Of a DNA stretch of 64,000 nt, positions 16,801 to 25,301 are shown one piece after another. Numbering within the stretch: the stretch's first letter is position 1; every line of letters begins with the position of its first letter. The notes beneath the pieces were generated by a model, which made no database searches, had not been told where the DNA came from, and worked only from the letters and a program-made list of their open reading frames with translations. The position numbers and the translations under genes were made by a program. This stretch comes from Xenorhabdus hominickii. GTDB lineage: Bacteria; Pseudomonadota; Gammaproteobacteria; Enterobacterales; Enterobacteriaceae. The stretch spans positions 1,354,236-1,418,235 of the forward strand of contig NZ_NJAI01000001.1 of NCBI RefSeq assembly GCF_002632725.1, given 5' to 3'.

Positions 16801-17252
16801 GCCAACGTATTTCAGGCCAGTCGATTGATTTTAATATGGACGGGGATCTGGTTCATGCTGAAAAGGTCAATCTGTCCATTACCGATAACACCGCCGCCGC
16901 CCAGACGCAGGGCGTACCGGATGGCTATATCGCCGGGGATGTGGCAGCCGAGGGTGAGATTGAACTCAGCACCAAATATCTGGAAATCGTCACTGCTAAA
17001 GCGCGTTCGGCGGGGTCATGGCGGGGCATTCAGCCCGTTGACCTGATGTGGTATGCCAAAGCCGGTCACGAAGAAATCAAGGTGGAGGCTTACGGCTGCA
17101 AGCTGATTGTCAGCGACATTCTGGATGTTGACCCGAAAGGCGGCAGCGTCATGACCCACAAAGTGAAGTTTGTGGTGACCAGCCCGGACTTTGTGCGCAT
17201 TAACGGCATTCCCTATCTGGAAGCGGAACTGACACAAAGCCTGATAGGGTAA
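16797..17252 (+). CDS. FII: Tail tube protein (gpFII family)
   Basis: A 151-aa major tail tube subunit, directly after the sheath gene as in P2-family phages. The sequence is beta-rich (ISGQSIDFNMDGDLVHAEKV, DVAAEGEIELSTKYLEI, GYIAGDV). Coupled to the sheath by ATGA overlap. Confidence 0.88.
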   Translation: MSQRISGQSIDFNMDGDLVHAEKVNLSITDNTAAAQTQGVPDGYIAGDVAAEGEIELSTKYLEIVTAKARSAGSWRGIQPVDLMWYAKAGHEEIKVEAYGCKLIVSDILDVDPKGGSVMTHKVKFVVTSPDFVRINGIPYLEAELTQSLIG

Positions 17253-17254
17253 GG

Positions 17255-17557
17255 ATGGGATTCATGGACGAACATGAGAAAACCTTTGTCACGCTGGTGC
17301 TATTGGGGGCACTGATTGCGTTAGGCAAGATGCTGACCGGCAACGAACCGATCACTTTACGGCTGTTTATTGGCCGTATCATTCTGGGTTCAGCGGTGTC
17401 AGTCATGGCGGGGGCGTTGCTGATTTGGTGGCCGGGCATCAGCCCGATCGCGGTCACGGGCATCGGCAGTGCATTAGGGATTGCCGGATATCAGCTTATT
17501 GAGGTCTGGTTACGCAAGCGCGGCAGCGCATTACTGACAGGGAAGTTAAAGCAATGA
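17255..17557 (+). CDS. Phage holin
   Basis: A 100-aa membrane protein opening the lysis cassette. It has three hydrophobic stretches: FVTLVLLGALIALGKML, IILGSAVSVMAGALLIWW and IAVTGIGSALGIAGYQLI. Holins of this layout (class I) form timed pores that release the endolysin. The start may be ATG 17255 or 17264 (MDEHEKT); the pair could even act as dual start. It overlaps the endolysin start by 4 bp. Confidence 0.82.
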   Translation: MGFMDEHEKTFVTLVLLGALIALGKMLTGNEPITLRLFIGRIILGSAVSVMAGALLIWWPGISPIAVTGIGSALGIAGYQLIEVWLRKRGSALLTGKLKQ

Positions 17558-17892
17558 CACTGAGTGAAAAACAGCAGGTATTTGCCGTACAGGTTGCCCG
17601 GTTGATCTTATGGGCCGAAGAGCGCGGTTATCGCGTCACGTTCGGGGAAGCCTACCGCACCCCGGAGCAGGCCAAACGGAATGTGCAGAAAGGGACAGGC
17701 ATTGCCAACAGTCTGCACACCCAGCGTCTGGCGGTTGATCTTAATCTGTTTATCCGGGGCGAGTATCAGACCCGCAGTGACGCCTATTTGCCACTGGGGG
17801 AGTATTGGGAAACGCTGGGTGGCACATGGGGCGGGCGTTTTTCCCGTCCGGATGGCAATCATTTCTCGCTTGCACATAACGGGGTGAAATGA
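17554..17892 (+). CDS. Endolysin, M15 D-Ala/L-Ala-D-Glu peptidase type
   Basis: A 112-aa zinc peptidase that would cleave peptidoglycan stem peptides. The M15A metal-binding set is visible: TVxxxHTQRLAVDLNLF-type motif (SLHTQRLAVDLNL, ligands H and D) and GNHFSLAH near the C-terminus (ligand H). It has no signal peptide, so it depends on the adjacent holin. P2 and 186 use a glycosidase instead, so the lysis cassette has been swapped here. Confidence 0.85.
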   Translation: MTLSEKQQVFAVQVARLILWAEERGYRVTFGEAYRTPEQAKRNVQKGTGIANSLHTQRLAVDLNLFIRGEYQTRSDAYLPLGEYWETLGGTWGGRFSRPDGNHFSLAHNGVK

Positions 17893-18281
17893 TGCCAAAC
17901 ACCCGGACGCTCTATGTCGTTGTGGTGGCGTTGGCGTTCGGTACGGGCTGGCGCGTCAATCACTATTACCGTGACAGCCTAGAACTGAACATCACACGGG
18001 CGGCGGCGCAAACTGGGGAGAAAATCCGGCAGGAATTGCAAGCCATTTCCAGCGCGTCCGCCCGGCAACTGGAAGATAAACTGGAGGGGATCGCCCATGC
18101 CGCCCCGCGAGAAATTCGTACTGAAGTGGTCAAGCCTGTTTTTACTGCTGTGTGTGTTAGCCCTGAGTTTGTCCGGCTGTACAACGAGAACGCCGACACT
18201 ATCGAGCGTACCTTATCAGGAAAACTTACTGACAAAATGTCAGGGCACCTTACCGCGACTGACGGGCACGACCGGAAATAA
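17889..18281 (+). CDS. Inner-membrane spanin Rz-like protein
   Basis: A 130-aa i-spanin: N-terminal transmembrane segment (LYVVVVALAFGTGW), then a coiled coil (GEKIRQELQAISSASARQLE). It would bridge the envelope with the outer-membrane lipoprotein encoded inside it and disrupt the outer membrane at lysis. It overlaps the endolysin gene by 4 bp; the Rz1-like frame begins inside it at 18097. Confidence 0.82.
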   Translation: MMPNTRTLYVVVVALAFGTGWRVNHYYRDSLELNITRAAAQTGEKIRQELQAISSASARQLEDKLEGIAHAAPREIRTEVVKPVFTAVCVSPEFVRLYNENADTIERTLSGKLTDKMSGHLTATDGHDRK

Positions 18282-18396
18282 CTTAGCCAATATCTTAATG
18301 GACTATTCCACGTTATATGGAATGTGTGCCGCACGACATAATCAATTAGTGGATGAAATAAATAAAAGAAAGGAATTAACTCATGAAAGAAAATAA
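18097..18396 (+). CDS. Outer-membrane spanin Rz1-like lipoprotein
   Basis: A 99-aa frame nested out of phase in the Rz-like gene and continuing 115 bp beyond it. It has a signal peptide with lipobox (SLFLLLCVLALSLSG-C, lipidated Cys28), followed by TTRTPTLSSVP, a proline-bearing linker typical of Rz1. The nested arrangement is diagnostic of spanin pairs. Its end overlaps the tail chaperone start at 18383. Confidence 0.8.
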   Translation: MPPREKFVLKWSSLFLLLCVLALSLSGCTTRTPTLSSVPYQENLLTKCQGTLPRLTGTTGNNLANILMDYSTLYGMCAARHNQLVDEINKRKELTHERK

Positions 18397-18649
18397 AGTC
18401 ATTACCTTAATTATTGGTGAAAATGAAATTAATTTTGAGCCGAATATTATTGCCTATAACAGCATGATTAATGATATGACGATGGACAATAAAATTGTGC
18501 CGATTGTCACTTATCTGCGCCGCATTGTGTGGCCTGCCTCGAAAGCCGCGCTGGACGAACTCCTGCAAATCCCCGGTGCCGCCATGCAGATGGTGGAACG
18601 GGTTAATGCAGAATATGCGCCGAAACTGGATATCGAAATAAAAAACTAA
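18383..18649 (+). CDS. Tail assembly chaperone, short form (gpE-like)
   Basis: An 88-aa protein (MKENKVITLIIGENEINFEP ... VWPASKAALDELLQIPGAAM) in the usual slot just before the tape measure gene. Such proteins coat the tape measure during tail assembly. The last sense codons read ATA AAA AAC TAA, placing a canonical -1 slippery heptamer directly before the stop; the extended product is given separately. Confidence 0.82.
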   Translation: MKENKVITLIIGENEINFEPNIIAYNSMINDMTMDNKIVPIVTYLRRIVWPASKAALDELLQIPGAAMQMVERVNAEYAPKLDIEIKN

Positions 18650-18840
18650 ATGCACGGGTTAAGGCCATTGAGCATAGTTTATTTGAACAGGCCTTAATAT
18701 TACGCCGTCATTATTTACCGAATGAAACAGATAATACGGAAAATTTAGCCCGTGCCATCTGGCTGGATAATCGTTATTGGGAAAATACGCGCATTGCCAC
18801 GGCCAATGGCATTGCGCTGGCGTTCAGGGGTGAACCATGA
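18383..18840 (+). CDS. Tail assembly chaperone, -1 frameshift product (E+E'-like)
   Basis: A slippery heptamer A-AAA-AAC at 18640-18646 is in the correct phase. After a -1 slip, reading resumes at CTA 18646 and continues for 64 codons (LNARVKAIEHSLFEQALILR, RHYLPNETDNTENLARAIWL, ALAFRGEP) to TGA 18838-18840, which overlaps the tape measure ATG. The 152-aa fusion mirrors the P2 E/E' and lambda G/GT arrangement. Without frameshifting, 187 bp between E and the tape measure gene would be unexplained. Confidence 0.85.
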
Positions 18841-20945
18841 GTCAGGAATTAAATTTTACCTTAAGCCTGATTGATAAAATCACACAACCGCTGGCGGGTG
18901 CGAAAGCGGCGGTGTCCGGGTTTGCCCAGTCTTCACAGGGCGCATTTGAAAAACTGGCGATCGGCGGGGCAGGGTTGGCTGCGTCGTTCTGGTCAATCAA
19001 GAGCTTTCTTGATCCGGCCATTGAAATGGATGAAGCGCTGAAATCCGCTTCGTTGCAGGGCATTGACAGCAGCGTGATGGATAAAGTCGCCAAAGATGCT
19101 ATGACGTTCAGTTCCCGGTATGGCAAATCGTCGATTGAGTTTGTGCAGTCGGCAGCGGAAATCAGCAAGGCGGTGAACGGGTTGTCACACAGTGACCTGC
19201 CCCAGATGACGAATATTGCCAATACCACGGCGGCCGCCCTCAAATCCAGCGCCAATGATGCCGCCAACTACATGGGGAAAATGTTCACGCAGTTTGCCAG
19301 CCATGCCAACGCGGTCGGTCACCTCCGGTTTGCCGAAGAACTGGCAGGCAAGGCGGTTTATATGTCGAAGACCTTCGGCACGTCCATGACAGAGATTGCC
19401 GATTTGATGGAGGGCGCCCGCGCCGCCGGAACCCACTTTGGTATCGGGATTGATGAACAATTGGCGGTCTTGGGGGAACTTAACCGCTCGCTGGGCGGGG
19501 AAGCCAGTGGCGCGTATGAATCGTTTATCACCAATGCCGAAGCCAGCGGGAAGAAACTGGGGGTCAGTTTTACCCATGCCTCCGGTCAGTTGTTATCCAT
19601 GCCGGCGATGCTGGAAAAGCTACAGGCCAAATACGGCAAAAGCATTGAGGGTAATCTGAAAGCACAGGCGGAGATTGATGAGGCCTTCGGGGATTCCGCT
19701 GTGGTCATTAAACAGCTTTACGGCAATGTCGATGTGCTGCGCAAAAACATGACGGCTCTGGGCGCGAATGATGGCATGAAACGCACGAAGGAAATGGCCG
19801 AGCTGATGGCAAACCCGTGGGAACGGCTCCAGGCGATTTGGGAAAATATCCGTATTGCCATTGGCGCTACCTTGCTGCCGGTGATTAAACCCTTGATCAA
19901 CAACATGGCTAATACCAGCCAAATAGTGGTGCGCTGGCTGAAATTGTTTCCCAATATTGCCCGCTGGGTCGGTTATATCACACTGGCGATGCTGAGTTTT
20001 GCTGTTGCAGGTGCTGCCGCCAATATCGTGATGGGCATGTCGAAGTTTATCTGGCTGGGCCTTAAGGGGATCTGGGCAGCCTGTACATTGGTAATGAAGC
20101 TGTGGACAGCCGCCGTCTGGCTGTGTAACGGGGCCATTATTGTCTGGAATGCCACCTTGCGTGTGTTACGCGGGGTTTTGTTGGCCGTCAGGATTGCTGC
20201 TTTCGCAGCGGGTATTTCATTCAGTTTTATGACATGGCCTATTCTGCTGATTATCGCCGCTATTGCGCTGCTGGCGGTGGGTATCTATCTGCTGATTAAA
20301 CACTGGGATACCATTAAAGCTGCGATCATGAATACTACGGCGTTTAAGGTCGTTTCAGCCGCAGTGCAACGGGTCGGAGAAAGTTTCAGCAAGGTATTTG
20401 CGTGGATTGGTCAGGCATGGGATGACCTGTGCAACGGGTTCACTAATTTTTCACTGGCAGAGACCTTTTCCAGCATGGTGGACAGTATCAGCAATATGTT
20501 CGGTGCATTATGGGACAGTCTGAAAGGCTCTTTTGCCAGTGTCTATAACAGCATTGTCGGCGGTTTAAACAAGCTACCGGGTGTCAATATTGACATGATG
20601 GAAGTGCAAAAGACCGTGGTCGAACCCGCCACTAAAGCCAGCGCACCCAATGTAGGGATGCCAGAGAATACCCAGAAACTGGCAGCGCAGCCTGTGGCAA
20701 TGTTACCGCAACCCGCGCAAGTCTTTGTCCAGCCGGTGAAAGCGATGAAGCCACCCGAAACGGAGGGAGTATTAACGGGCGGGAAAAAGCAGGGGATCGG
20801 CAAGCAGGGCCTGATGAAAGAGGCGACAACGCATTCACAGACCCTCATGGATAACAGCCGTCGCTTTGAAAATGTGACATTCAATGTCGCCAATGGCATG
20901 ACGCCGGAACAATTAACGGAATGGGAACAGGTGGCACATGGATGA
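18837..20945 (+). CDS. T: Tail tape measure protein (gpT family)
   Basis: A 702-aa tape measure protein setting tail length. N-terminal LSLIDKITQPLAGAKAAVSG is followed by the conserved tape-measure core (SIEFVQSAAEISKAVNGLS, MSKTFGTSMTEIADLMEGAR). Next come several hydrophobic segments (YITLAMLSFAVAGAAANIVM, SFMTWPILLIIAAIALLAVG) and a low-complexity C-terminus. P2 gpT is about 815 aa, so the tail should be somewhat shorter. It overlaps the next gene by 8 bp. Confidence 0.9.
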   Translation: MSQELNFTLSLIDKITQPLAGAKAAVSGFAQSSQGAFEKLAIGGAGLAASFWSIKSFLDPAIEMDEALKSASLQGIDSSVMDKVAKDAMTFSSRYGKSSIEFVQSAAEISKAVNGLSHSDLPQMTNIANTTAAALKSSANDAANYMGKMFTQFASHANAVGHLRFAEELAGKAVYMSKTFGTSMTEIADLMEGARAAGTHFGIGIDEQLAVLGELNRSLGGEASGAYESFITNAEASGKKLGVSFTHASGQLLSMPAMLEKLQAKYGKSIEGNLKAQAEIDEAFGDSAVVIKQLYGNVDVLRKNMTALGANDGMKRTKEMAELMANPWERLQAIWENIRIAIGATLLPVIKPLINNMANTSQIVVRWLKLFPNIARWVGYITLAMLSFAVAGAAANIVMGMSKFIWLGLKGIWAACTLVMKLWTAAVWLCNGAIIVWNATLRVLRGVLLAVRIAAFAAGISFSFMTWPILLIIAAIALLAVGIYLLIKHWDTIKAAIMNTTAFKVVSAAVQRVGESFSKVFAWIGQAWDDLCNGFTNFSLAETFSSMVDSISNMFGALWDSLKGSFASVYNSIVGGLNKLPGVNIDMMEVQKTVVEPATKASAPNVGMPENTQKLAAQPVAMLPQPAQVFVQPVKAMKPPETEGVLTGGKKQGIGKQGLMKEATTHSQTLMDNSRRFENVTFNVANGMTPEQLTEWEQVAHG

Positions 20946-21273
20946 GCCTAAATACATTGATTTATGGATTACGAGCGGTGACTTCACGCTGAACGCCGGG
21001 AATGAGCCACGCTTTTGCAATAACCGCTTTTCGGTCGGTCAGGATTGTGTCCACGCCATGATGGAAAGTGGCCTTGCCACCGAGCTGGTCGCTGAACGCA
21101 GCCCGACCTTGCGGGCGGATATTCGCACCCAGATTGAAATTCTGGTTGAGGAAGATGATCGGATTATTCCGGGCACGGTCATTATTAATGAAGAGTCACC
21201 CACCAAACTATGGATCACGGCGGAAACCTACGATTTTGGCTGCCTGAATGTGAGTGTGGGACATGGACACTAA
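20938..21273 (+). CDS. DUF2590-type tail/baseplate protein
   Basis: A 111-aa protein (MDEPKYIDLWITSGDFTLNA, SVGQDCVHAMMESGLATEL, RSPTLRADIRTQIEILVEED) that I place in DUF2590, seen in K139/HP1-like phages between tape measure and baseplate J genes. The position suggests a role like gpW (gp25-like wedge), but that is inference. It overlaps the tape measure gene by 8 bp and the J gene by 11-20 bp. Confidence 0.7.
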   Translation: MDEPKYIDLWITSGDFTLNAGNEPRFCNNRFSVGQDCVHAMMESGLATELVAERSPTLRADIRTQIEILVEEDDRIIPGTVIINEESPTKLWITAETYDFGCLNVSVGHGH

Positions 21274-22447
21274 ACCAACCATTGATTATGAGAAGGTGTT
21301 GCGTGACAGCGGGATGCCGACCACGGAAGCCGACATCAGCAAAGCCTTTGCCGACGTGGTGGATGAAGCCGGGCTGGTGACCAACACCTCGCGTATGTCC
21401 CCCTTTTGGCGGCTGATTAACACCCTTGTGACGCGGCCGGTGTTGTGGCTAAAAGAGGCGTTAATCCATGTCACCTTAAAAAACATGTATCTGGCGACGG
21501 CATCAGGTTCATGGCTGGATATGTTCGCTTGGGGCGTTAACCTGAAACGCAAGCCCGCCTCTGCCGCACAGGGTATGCTCCGTTTCTATAAGATAGCGGG
21601 CGCATCAGCGGTGACCGTGCCCACCGGAACGGTGATCCAGACTGAACGCATTAATGGCGAAATCTACCGGGTCAGCACCACGGAAAGCGCGGTGATAGCT
21701 GACGGGGTGTCCAGTGCTTTGTTGCCCGTCACCGCAGAGGCCGCAGGTGGCGCATTTAACCTTGCACCCGGTTATTTTCGACTTCTGCCTGTGTCGGTGT
21801 CTGGCATTGCGCGGGTACAGAATGAAGAAGGCTGGCTGTTAACCCCCGGCGCGGATGCGGAATCCGATGATGATTTGCGTGACCGTTGCCGCAACCAATA
21901 TAACTTGGTCGGTAACTACCATACTGATGCGGTTTACCGGGGCATGATTGCGGCGGTGGCGGGCTTAAGCATTGATCGCATCTTCTTTCTGCATGACGCG
22001 CCTCGTGGGGCAGGCACGGCCAATGCCTATCTGTTGCTGGATTCCGGCGTGATTAGCCAGCCGTTTATGGAGGCGGTCAACGATTACATCACCAATCAGG
22101 GGCATCATGGGCACGGGGATGATATGCAGTGCCTGTCGATGCCGGAAACGCAGCATGATTTAGCGGTCACGCTGTTTGTGGTCAGTCTGGCGAACTACAG
22201 TCAGGAGCAGATAGCCAGCCTGAAACGGGATGTGGAAAACCTGATCCGCTGCGCATTCCGGGAAAACAGTCAGTATCCGGTGAAGAAAACATGGCCCTAC
22301 TCGCGCTTTTCCTTTTCCAATCTGGGACGGGAAATCCACCGTGAATTCAGCGAGATTGCCTCCCTGAGCTTTTCACTGGGGGATATTCTCAGTGACTTAA
22401 GTGTGCCGCGGCTGAAAGCACTCTCCGTGGAGGTGAAACATGGCTGA
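21263..22447 (+). CDS. J: Baseplate wedge protein (gpJ/gp47 family)
   Basis: A 394-aa baseplate assembly protein. Family hallmarks are GASAVTVPTGTVIQTERING, the AGGAFNLAPGYF loop, and LTPGADAESDDDLRDRCRNQ (DDxxR motif of baseplate J). The frame opens at GTG 21254; ATG 21263 (MDTKPTIDYEKVL) is more likely. It overlaps the gpI-like gene by 8 bp. Confidence 0.88.
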   Translation: MDTKPTIDYEKVLRDSGMPTTEADISKAFADVVDEAGLVTNTSRMSPFWRLINTLVTRPVLWLKEALIHVTLKNMYLATASGSWLDMFAWGVNLKRKPASAAQGMLRFYKIAGASAVTVPTGTVIQTERINGEIYRVSTTESAVIADGVSSALLPVTAEAAGGAFNLAPGYFRLLPVSVSGIARVQNEEGWLLTPGADAESDDDLRDRCRNQYNLVGNYHTDAVYRGMIAAVAGLSIDRIFFLHDAPRGAGTANAYLLLDSGVISQPFMEAVNDYITNQGHHGHGDDMQCLSMPETQHDLAVTLFVVSLANYSQEQIASLKRDVENLIRCAFRENSQYPVKKTWPYSRFSFSNLGREIHREFSEIASLSFSLGDILSDLSVPRLKALSVEVKHG

Positions 22448-23096
22448 GTTTACGGGACGTCTTCAGCGACTGGCCCTGCCCTCATGGATGGATAAAGGCG
22501 AACCGGCCAAATTACTGGGGGCGGCGCGGGCATTCTGGACACAAGTTTACGGTTGGCTGACATGGCCGCTGGCCCAACTGGACGCCGAAACCTGCACCGA
22601 GGCGCTGTTATCGGTGCTGGCCTATCAGCGGGATATCCAGCGTTTTAACGGCGAGCCGTTGCCGCTGTTTCGCAAGCGGGTGAAGTATGCGTTTATTAAC
22701 GCGAAAGATGCCGGCAGCATCGCCGGGTTTATTGCCATCTTTGAACGGTTGGGTGTGGGATATGTGGAATTACTGGAGCGCCAGCCGGACATTGACTGGG
22801 ATGTGATTATCCTGCGCCTCAGTGACGGGCAGATAGCGGCCAATCCGGATTTGCTGATGAATATCATCCGCCAGTATGGGCGTACCTGCCGCCGTTACCG
22901 TTTTGAAGTGATCGCCAAAAATCAGTTATTGATGCGGGTGGGCAGTATCGGTGCAGACTATTGCACGTATGCCGCGGCCATCCCGACCCCGCCATTATGG
23001 TTAAAAGTGGGGCATATCGCGGGCGTTGCCGTCTGTGACAGTGCCCGCCTCAAGGAAAGCCCCGCACCGAACGTGACCTACGGTGCGTCATTATAA
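22440..23096 (+). CDS. I: Tail protein I-like baseplate component
   Basis: A 218-aa protein in the slot of P2 gpI, between baseplate J and the fibre. Segments: LALPSWMDKGEPAKLLGAAR, CTEALLSVLAYQRDIQRFNG, GFIAIFERLGVGYVELLE. gpI-type proteins help attach fibres to the baseplate. The similarity is by layout and the LSVLAYQRDIQRF segment rather than strong motifs. Confidence 0.72.
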   Translation: MAEFTGRLQRLALPSWMDKGEPAKLLGAARAFWTQVYGWLTWPLAQLDAETCTEALLSVLAYQRDIQRFNGEPLPLFRKRVKYAFINAKDAGSIAGFIAIFERLGVGYVELLERQPDIDWDVIILRLSDGQIAANPDLLMNIIRQYGRTCRRYRFEVIAKNQLLMRVGSIGADYCTYAAAIPTPPLWLKVGHIAGVAVCDSARLKESPAPNVTYGASL

Positions 23097-23109
23097 GGAA
23101 ATAAGAAAC

Positions 23110-25035
23110 ATGTCCTCCGTCATTACTTTGGACTTTGAAAAATGGAAGGCGCAGCAGGTGGCTGCAAGCCAGCCGGTTGTCTTGGATGAATTTGTTTTCG
23201 CCTATGTGCCGGATTTAGACCCTGCGCAGGCCATCAACCGTGATGAGAAATTGCCTGCGGAAAGTCAAATTGTTCACCGTCAGGCCGTCAACAAAACCGG
23301 ACTCGCCAGTGAGAACGCAGTGGCTTACAGCGTCACGCTAGGCACTGAGGTTGGTAATTTTGATTTTAACTGGATTGGCCTGATGAATAAGGCTTCCGGT
23401 GTGATTGGGATGATCGCCCATGCGCCTGCGCAGAAAAAAATCAAAACCGCCCACGGCTTGCAAGGCAATGTGTTAACCCGTTCTTTCCTGCTGGAGTTTG
23501 ACGGTGCGGCGACAGAAACCGCGATCACCACCACAGCGGAAACATGGCAGATTGATTTTACCGCCCGTTTGATGGGTATTGACGAAATGCAGCGCCTGAT
23601 GAATACCGACAGTTACGGCGAAGCGGCCTTTTTCGGTGAGAGCTTTTCTGTGGTACGTCAGGGCGAGCAGTACATTGTGAAAAAAGGGTTGGCCTATGTG
23701 GGGGGATTGCGAGGGGTACTGGCGTTTGACCAGACGTTAAACAGCCTGCGCAATACCTGTGTGTATGCCAATTTTAGTTATCAGGGCAATCTGGTGAGTC
23801 AGTGGCAAACCGTAGTAAAAATCATAGCGATGAATGAAATGAAAAACTATGTGGATGCGGCAGGGTATCCGCATTATGCCTTTGCTATAGCCCGTATTGA
23901 TAGTGACGGAAATGTGACTGATTTACGCCCCCAAGGATCATTGAGTGACCGCGAGATTGGCAGAATAAAACAGGATTATGCGACTCAGCAAGCATTAATC
24001 AATGGATTGAATGGCGTAAGAGAGCTAGCCCACACCGCTAACGACAACGCCAACCGTCGCCTCGAAAAATCGAAAAACGGGGCAGATATCCAAGACAAAA
24101 ACGCATTTATTGATCACCTCGGCTTGCGGGATACTGTCAGAAATGCGGAGCGTCTCATTGGCCTGCCTGCTGGTGAGACACGGTTGCTCAGCGGAAACCA
24201 CAGTACCTATTTGTATGTGACCGATAACAATCAGACCGGTTCATATAATACGCGCAGTGGCCATGTTTGGGCGTTTGACAGCACCGGAACGATGACGACA
24301 GGGTTGATACCCATTCAATGTGGCGGTACAGGGGCCCGCACTGCCGAAGCGGCCTTGTTGGCACTGGGCGCGGTTCCCGGCTATCGAGCTATCAATGGTA
24401 AGTCACTGACTGCCGATATTCAGTTAACGGCGGCCGATGTCAAGGCGTATCCGGCTGACGACCGCCTGATGAATTTACCCTCCGGTGAAACTCGGCTTCT
24501 GAGCGGCAATAAGAGCACTTATTTATACGTCACCGATGATCGTCAGACAGGGTCATATAATACACTTGGCGGATATGTCTGGTCGTTTAATGAAACAGGC
24601 ACAATGGAGGCTGGATTAATTCCGATAAAGTGCGGCGGGACAGGCGCAAGAACGGCTGAGGAAGCGTTAGCCGCGTTGGGGGGACTGCCCCGTAATCGGG
24701 TCGGATACGCGTTACTGGATTTTGGTCGCATACAACGCTCGCAGCGGATTATCAGGCCTAACCCATTTGGCCATGATACGCCTTGCATTGTTATTGCTGA
24801 AGTTAACCGCGGCTATGAAAAAAATATATGGCTGGATACAAAGTGGGTGTACCAGAACGGGGGACATGGAGTGGCGGCCTCCTGTTCTGCTGAGGGTATT
24901 GTTGTTCAGGCCGGATCAGTTTCATTTTGGGCGACGGGGGCTGATTCTGGCTCTTCTGCGGGTGAGACCAGTGGTAAAGACAGTCGAGATTGGCCTGATG
25001 TTGCCTGTCGGGTACACGTTTGGAAGGTGATGTAA
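23110..25035 (+). CDS. H: Tail fibre protein with internal duplication
   Basis: A 641-aa fibre for host recognition. ATG 23110 (MSSVITLDFEKWKAQQVAAS) follows AAGGAAATAAGAAAC and starts the fibre N-terminal domain (DUF3751-type) that docks on the baseplate. In the C-terminal half a block of about 80 residues occurs twice, offset 104 residues: PAGETRLLSGNHSTYLYVTD and PSGETRLLSGNKSTYLYVTD, each ending in CGGTGARTAEEALAALG-type sequence. The C-terminal domain beyond 24700 is the probable receptor-binding tip. Its stop overlaps the next ATG (TAATG). Confidence 0.88.
   Translation: MSSVITLDFEKWKAQQVAASQPVVLDEFVFAYVPDLDPAQAINRDEKLPAESQIVHRQAVNKTGLASENAVAYSVTLGTEVGNFDFNWIGLMNKASGVIGMIAHAPAQKKIKTAHGLQGNVLTRSFLLEFDGAATETAITTTAETWQIDFTARLMGIDEMQRLMNTDSYGEAAFFGESFSVVRQGEQYIVKKGLAYVGGLRGVLAFDQTLNSLRNTCVYANFSYQGNLVSQWQTVVKIIAMNEMKNYVDAAGYPHYAFAIARIDSDGNVTDLRPQGSLSDREIGRIKQDYATQQALINGLNGVRELAHTANDNANRRLEKSKNGADIQDKNAFIDHLGLRDTVRNAERLIGLPAGETRLLSGNHSTYLYVTDNNQTGSYNTRSGHVWAFDSTGTMTTGLIPIQCGGTGARTAEAALLALGAVPGYRAINGKSLTADIQLTAADVKAYPADDRLMNLPSGETRLLSGNKSTYLYVTDDRQTGSYNTLGGYVWSFNETGTMEAGLIPIKCGGTGARTAEEALAALGGLPRNRVGYALLDFGRIQRSQRIIRPNPFGHDTPCIVIAEVNRGYEKNIWLDTKWVYQNGGHGVAASCSAEGIVVQAGSVSFWATGADSGSSAGETSGKDSRDWPDVACRVHVWKVM
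24151..24702 (+). repeat. Two copies of a 312-bp repeat in the fibre gene
   Basis: The unit begins at 24151 and again at 24463, encoding a GETRLLSGN-STYLYVTD segment and a GGTGARTAE segment in each copy. The copies are similar in protein but diverged in DNA, so this is an old tandem duplication of one fibre shaft module, not a recent one. Confidence 0.85.
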
Positions 25036-25301
25036 TGAATATGAAAACAATCTATGTGTTAACACGGGATTACCGATCATACACTATTGGGATACGGCCG
25101 ATAGAGCCTCACATTGATGTTAATGTTCCGGAGGATTTCTCAGGAGGGGCGAAAACCTATGATCCTGATACAAGGGAGTGGATACCGGATGAACCCTCTT
25201 CAAGAAAATAACCCTAACCACGTGGAAAAATACCGGGTACTGCTCAATTGGGTAGACGGTTCCACCGCCCTTATATCCACTGGCCGGAGCAACCCGAATA
25301 A
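25035..25301 (+). pseudogene. Tail fibre assembly gene (tfa), broken remnant
   Basis: ATG 25035 opens a 58-aa frame (MNMKTIYVLTRDYRSYTIGI ... KTYDPDTREWIPDEP) that looks like the N-terminus of a fibre assembly chaperone. A second frame from 25189 reads KYRVLLNWVDGSTA, and after a one-base shift near 25270 the DNA reads IHWPEQPE and a stop at 25299-25301, the classic tfa C-terminus (VDxSTAPDIxWPExP). The middle is deleted and the end frameshifted. The ancestral stop overlaps the next ATG (TAATG), which supports this reading. Confidence 0.7.
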
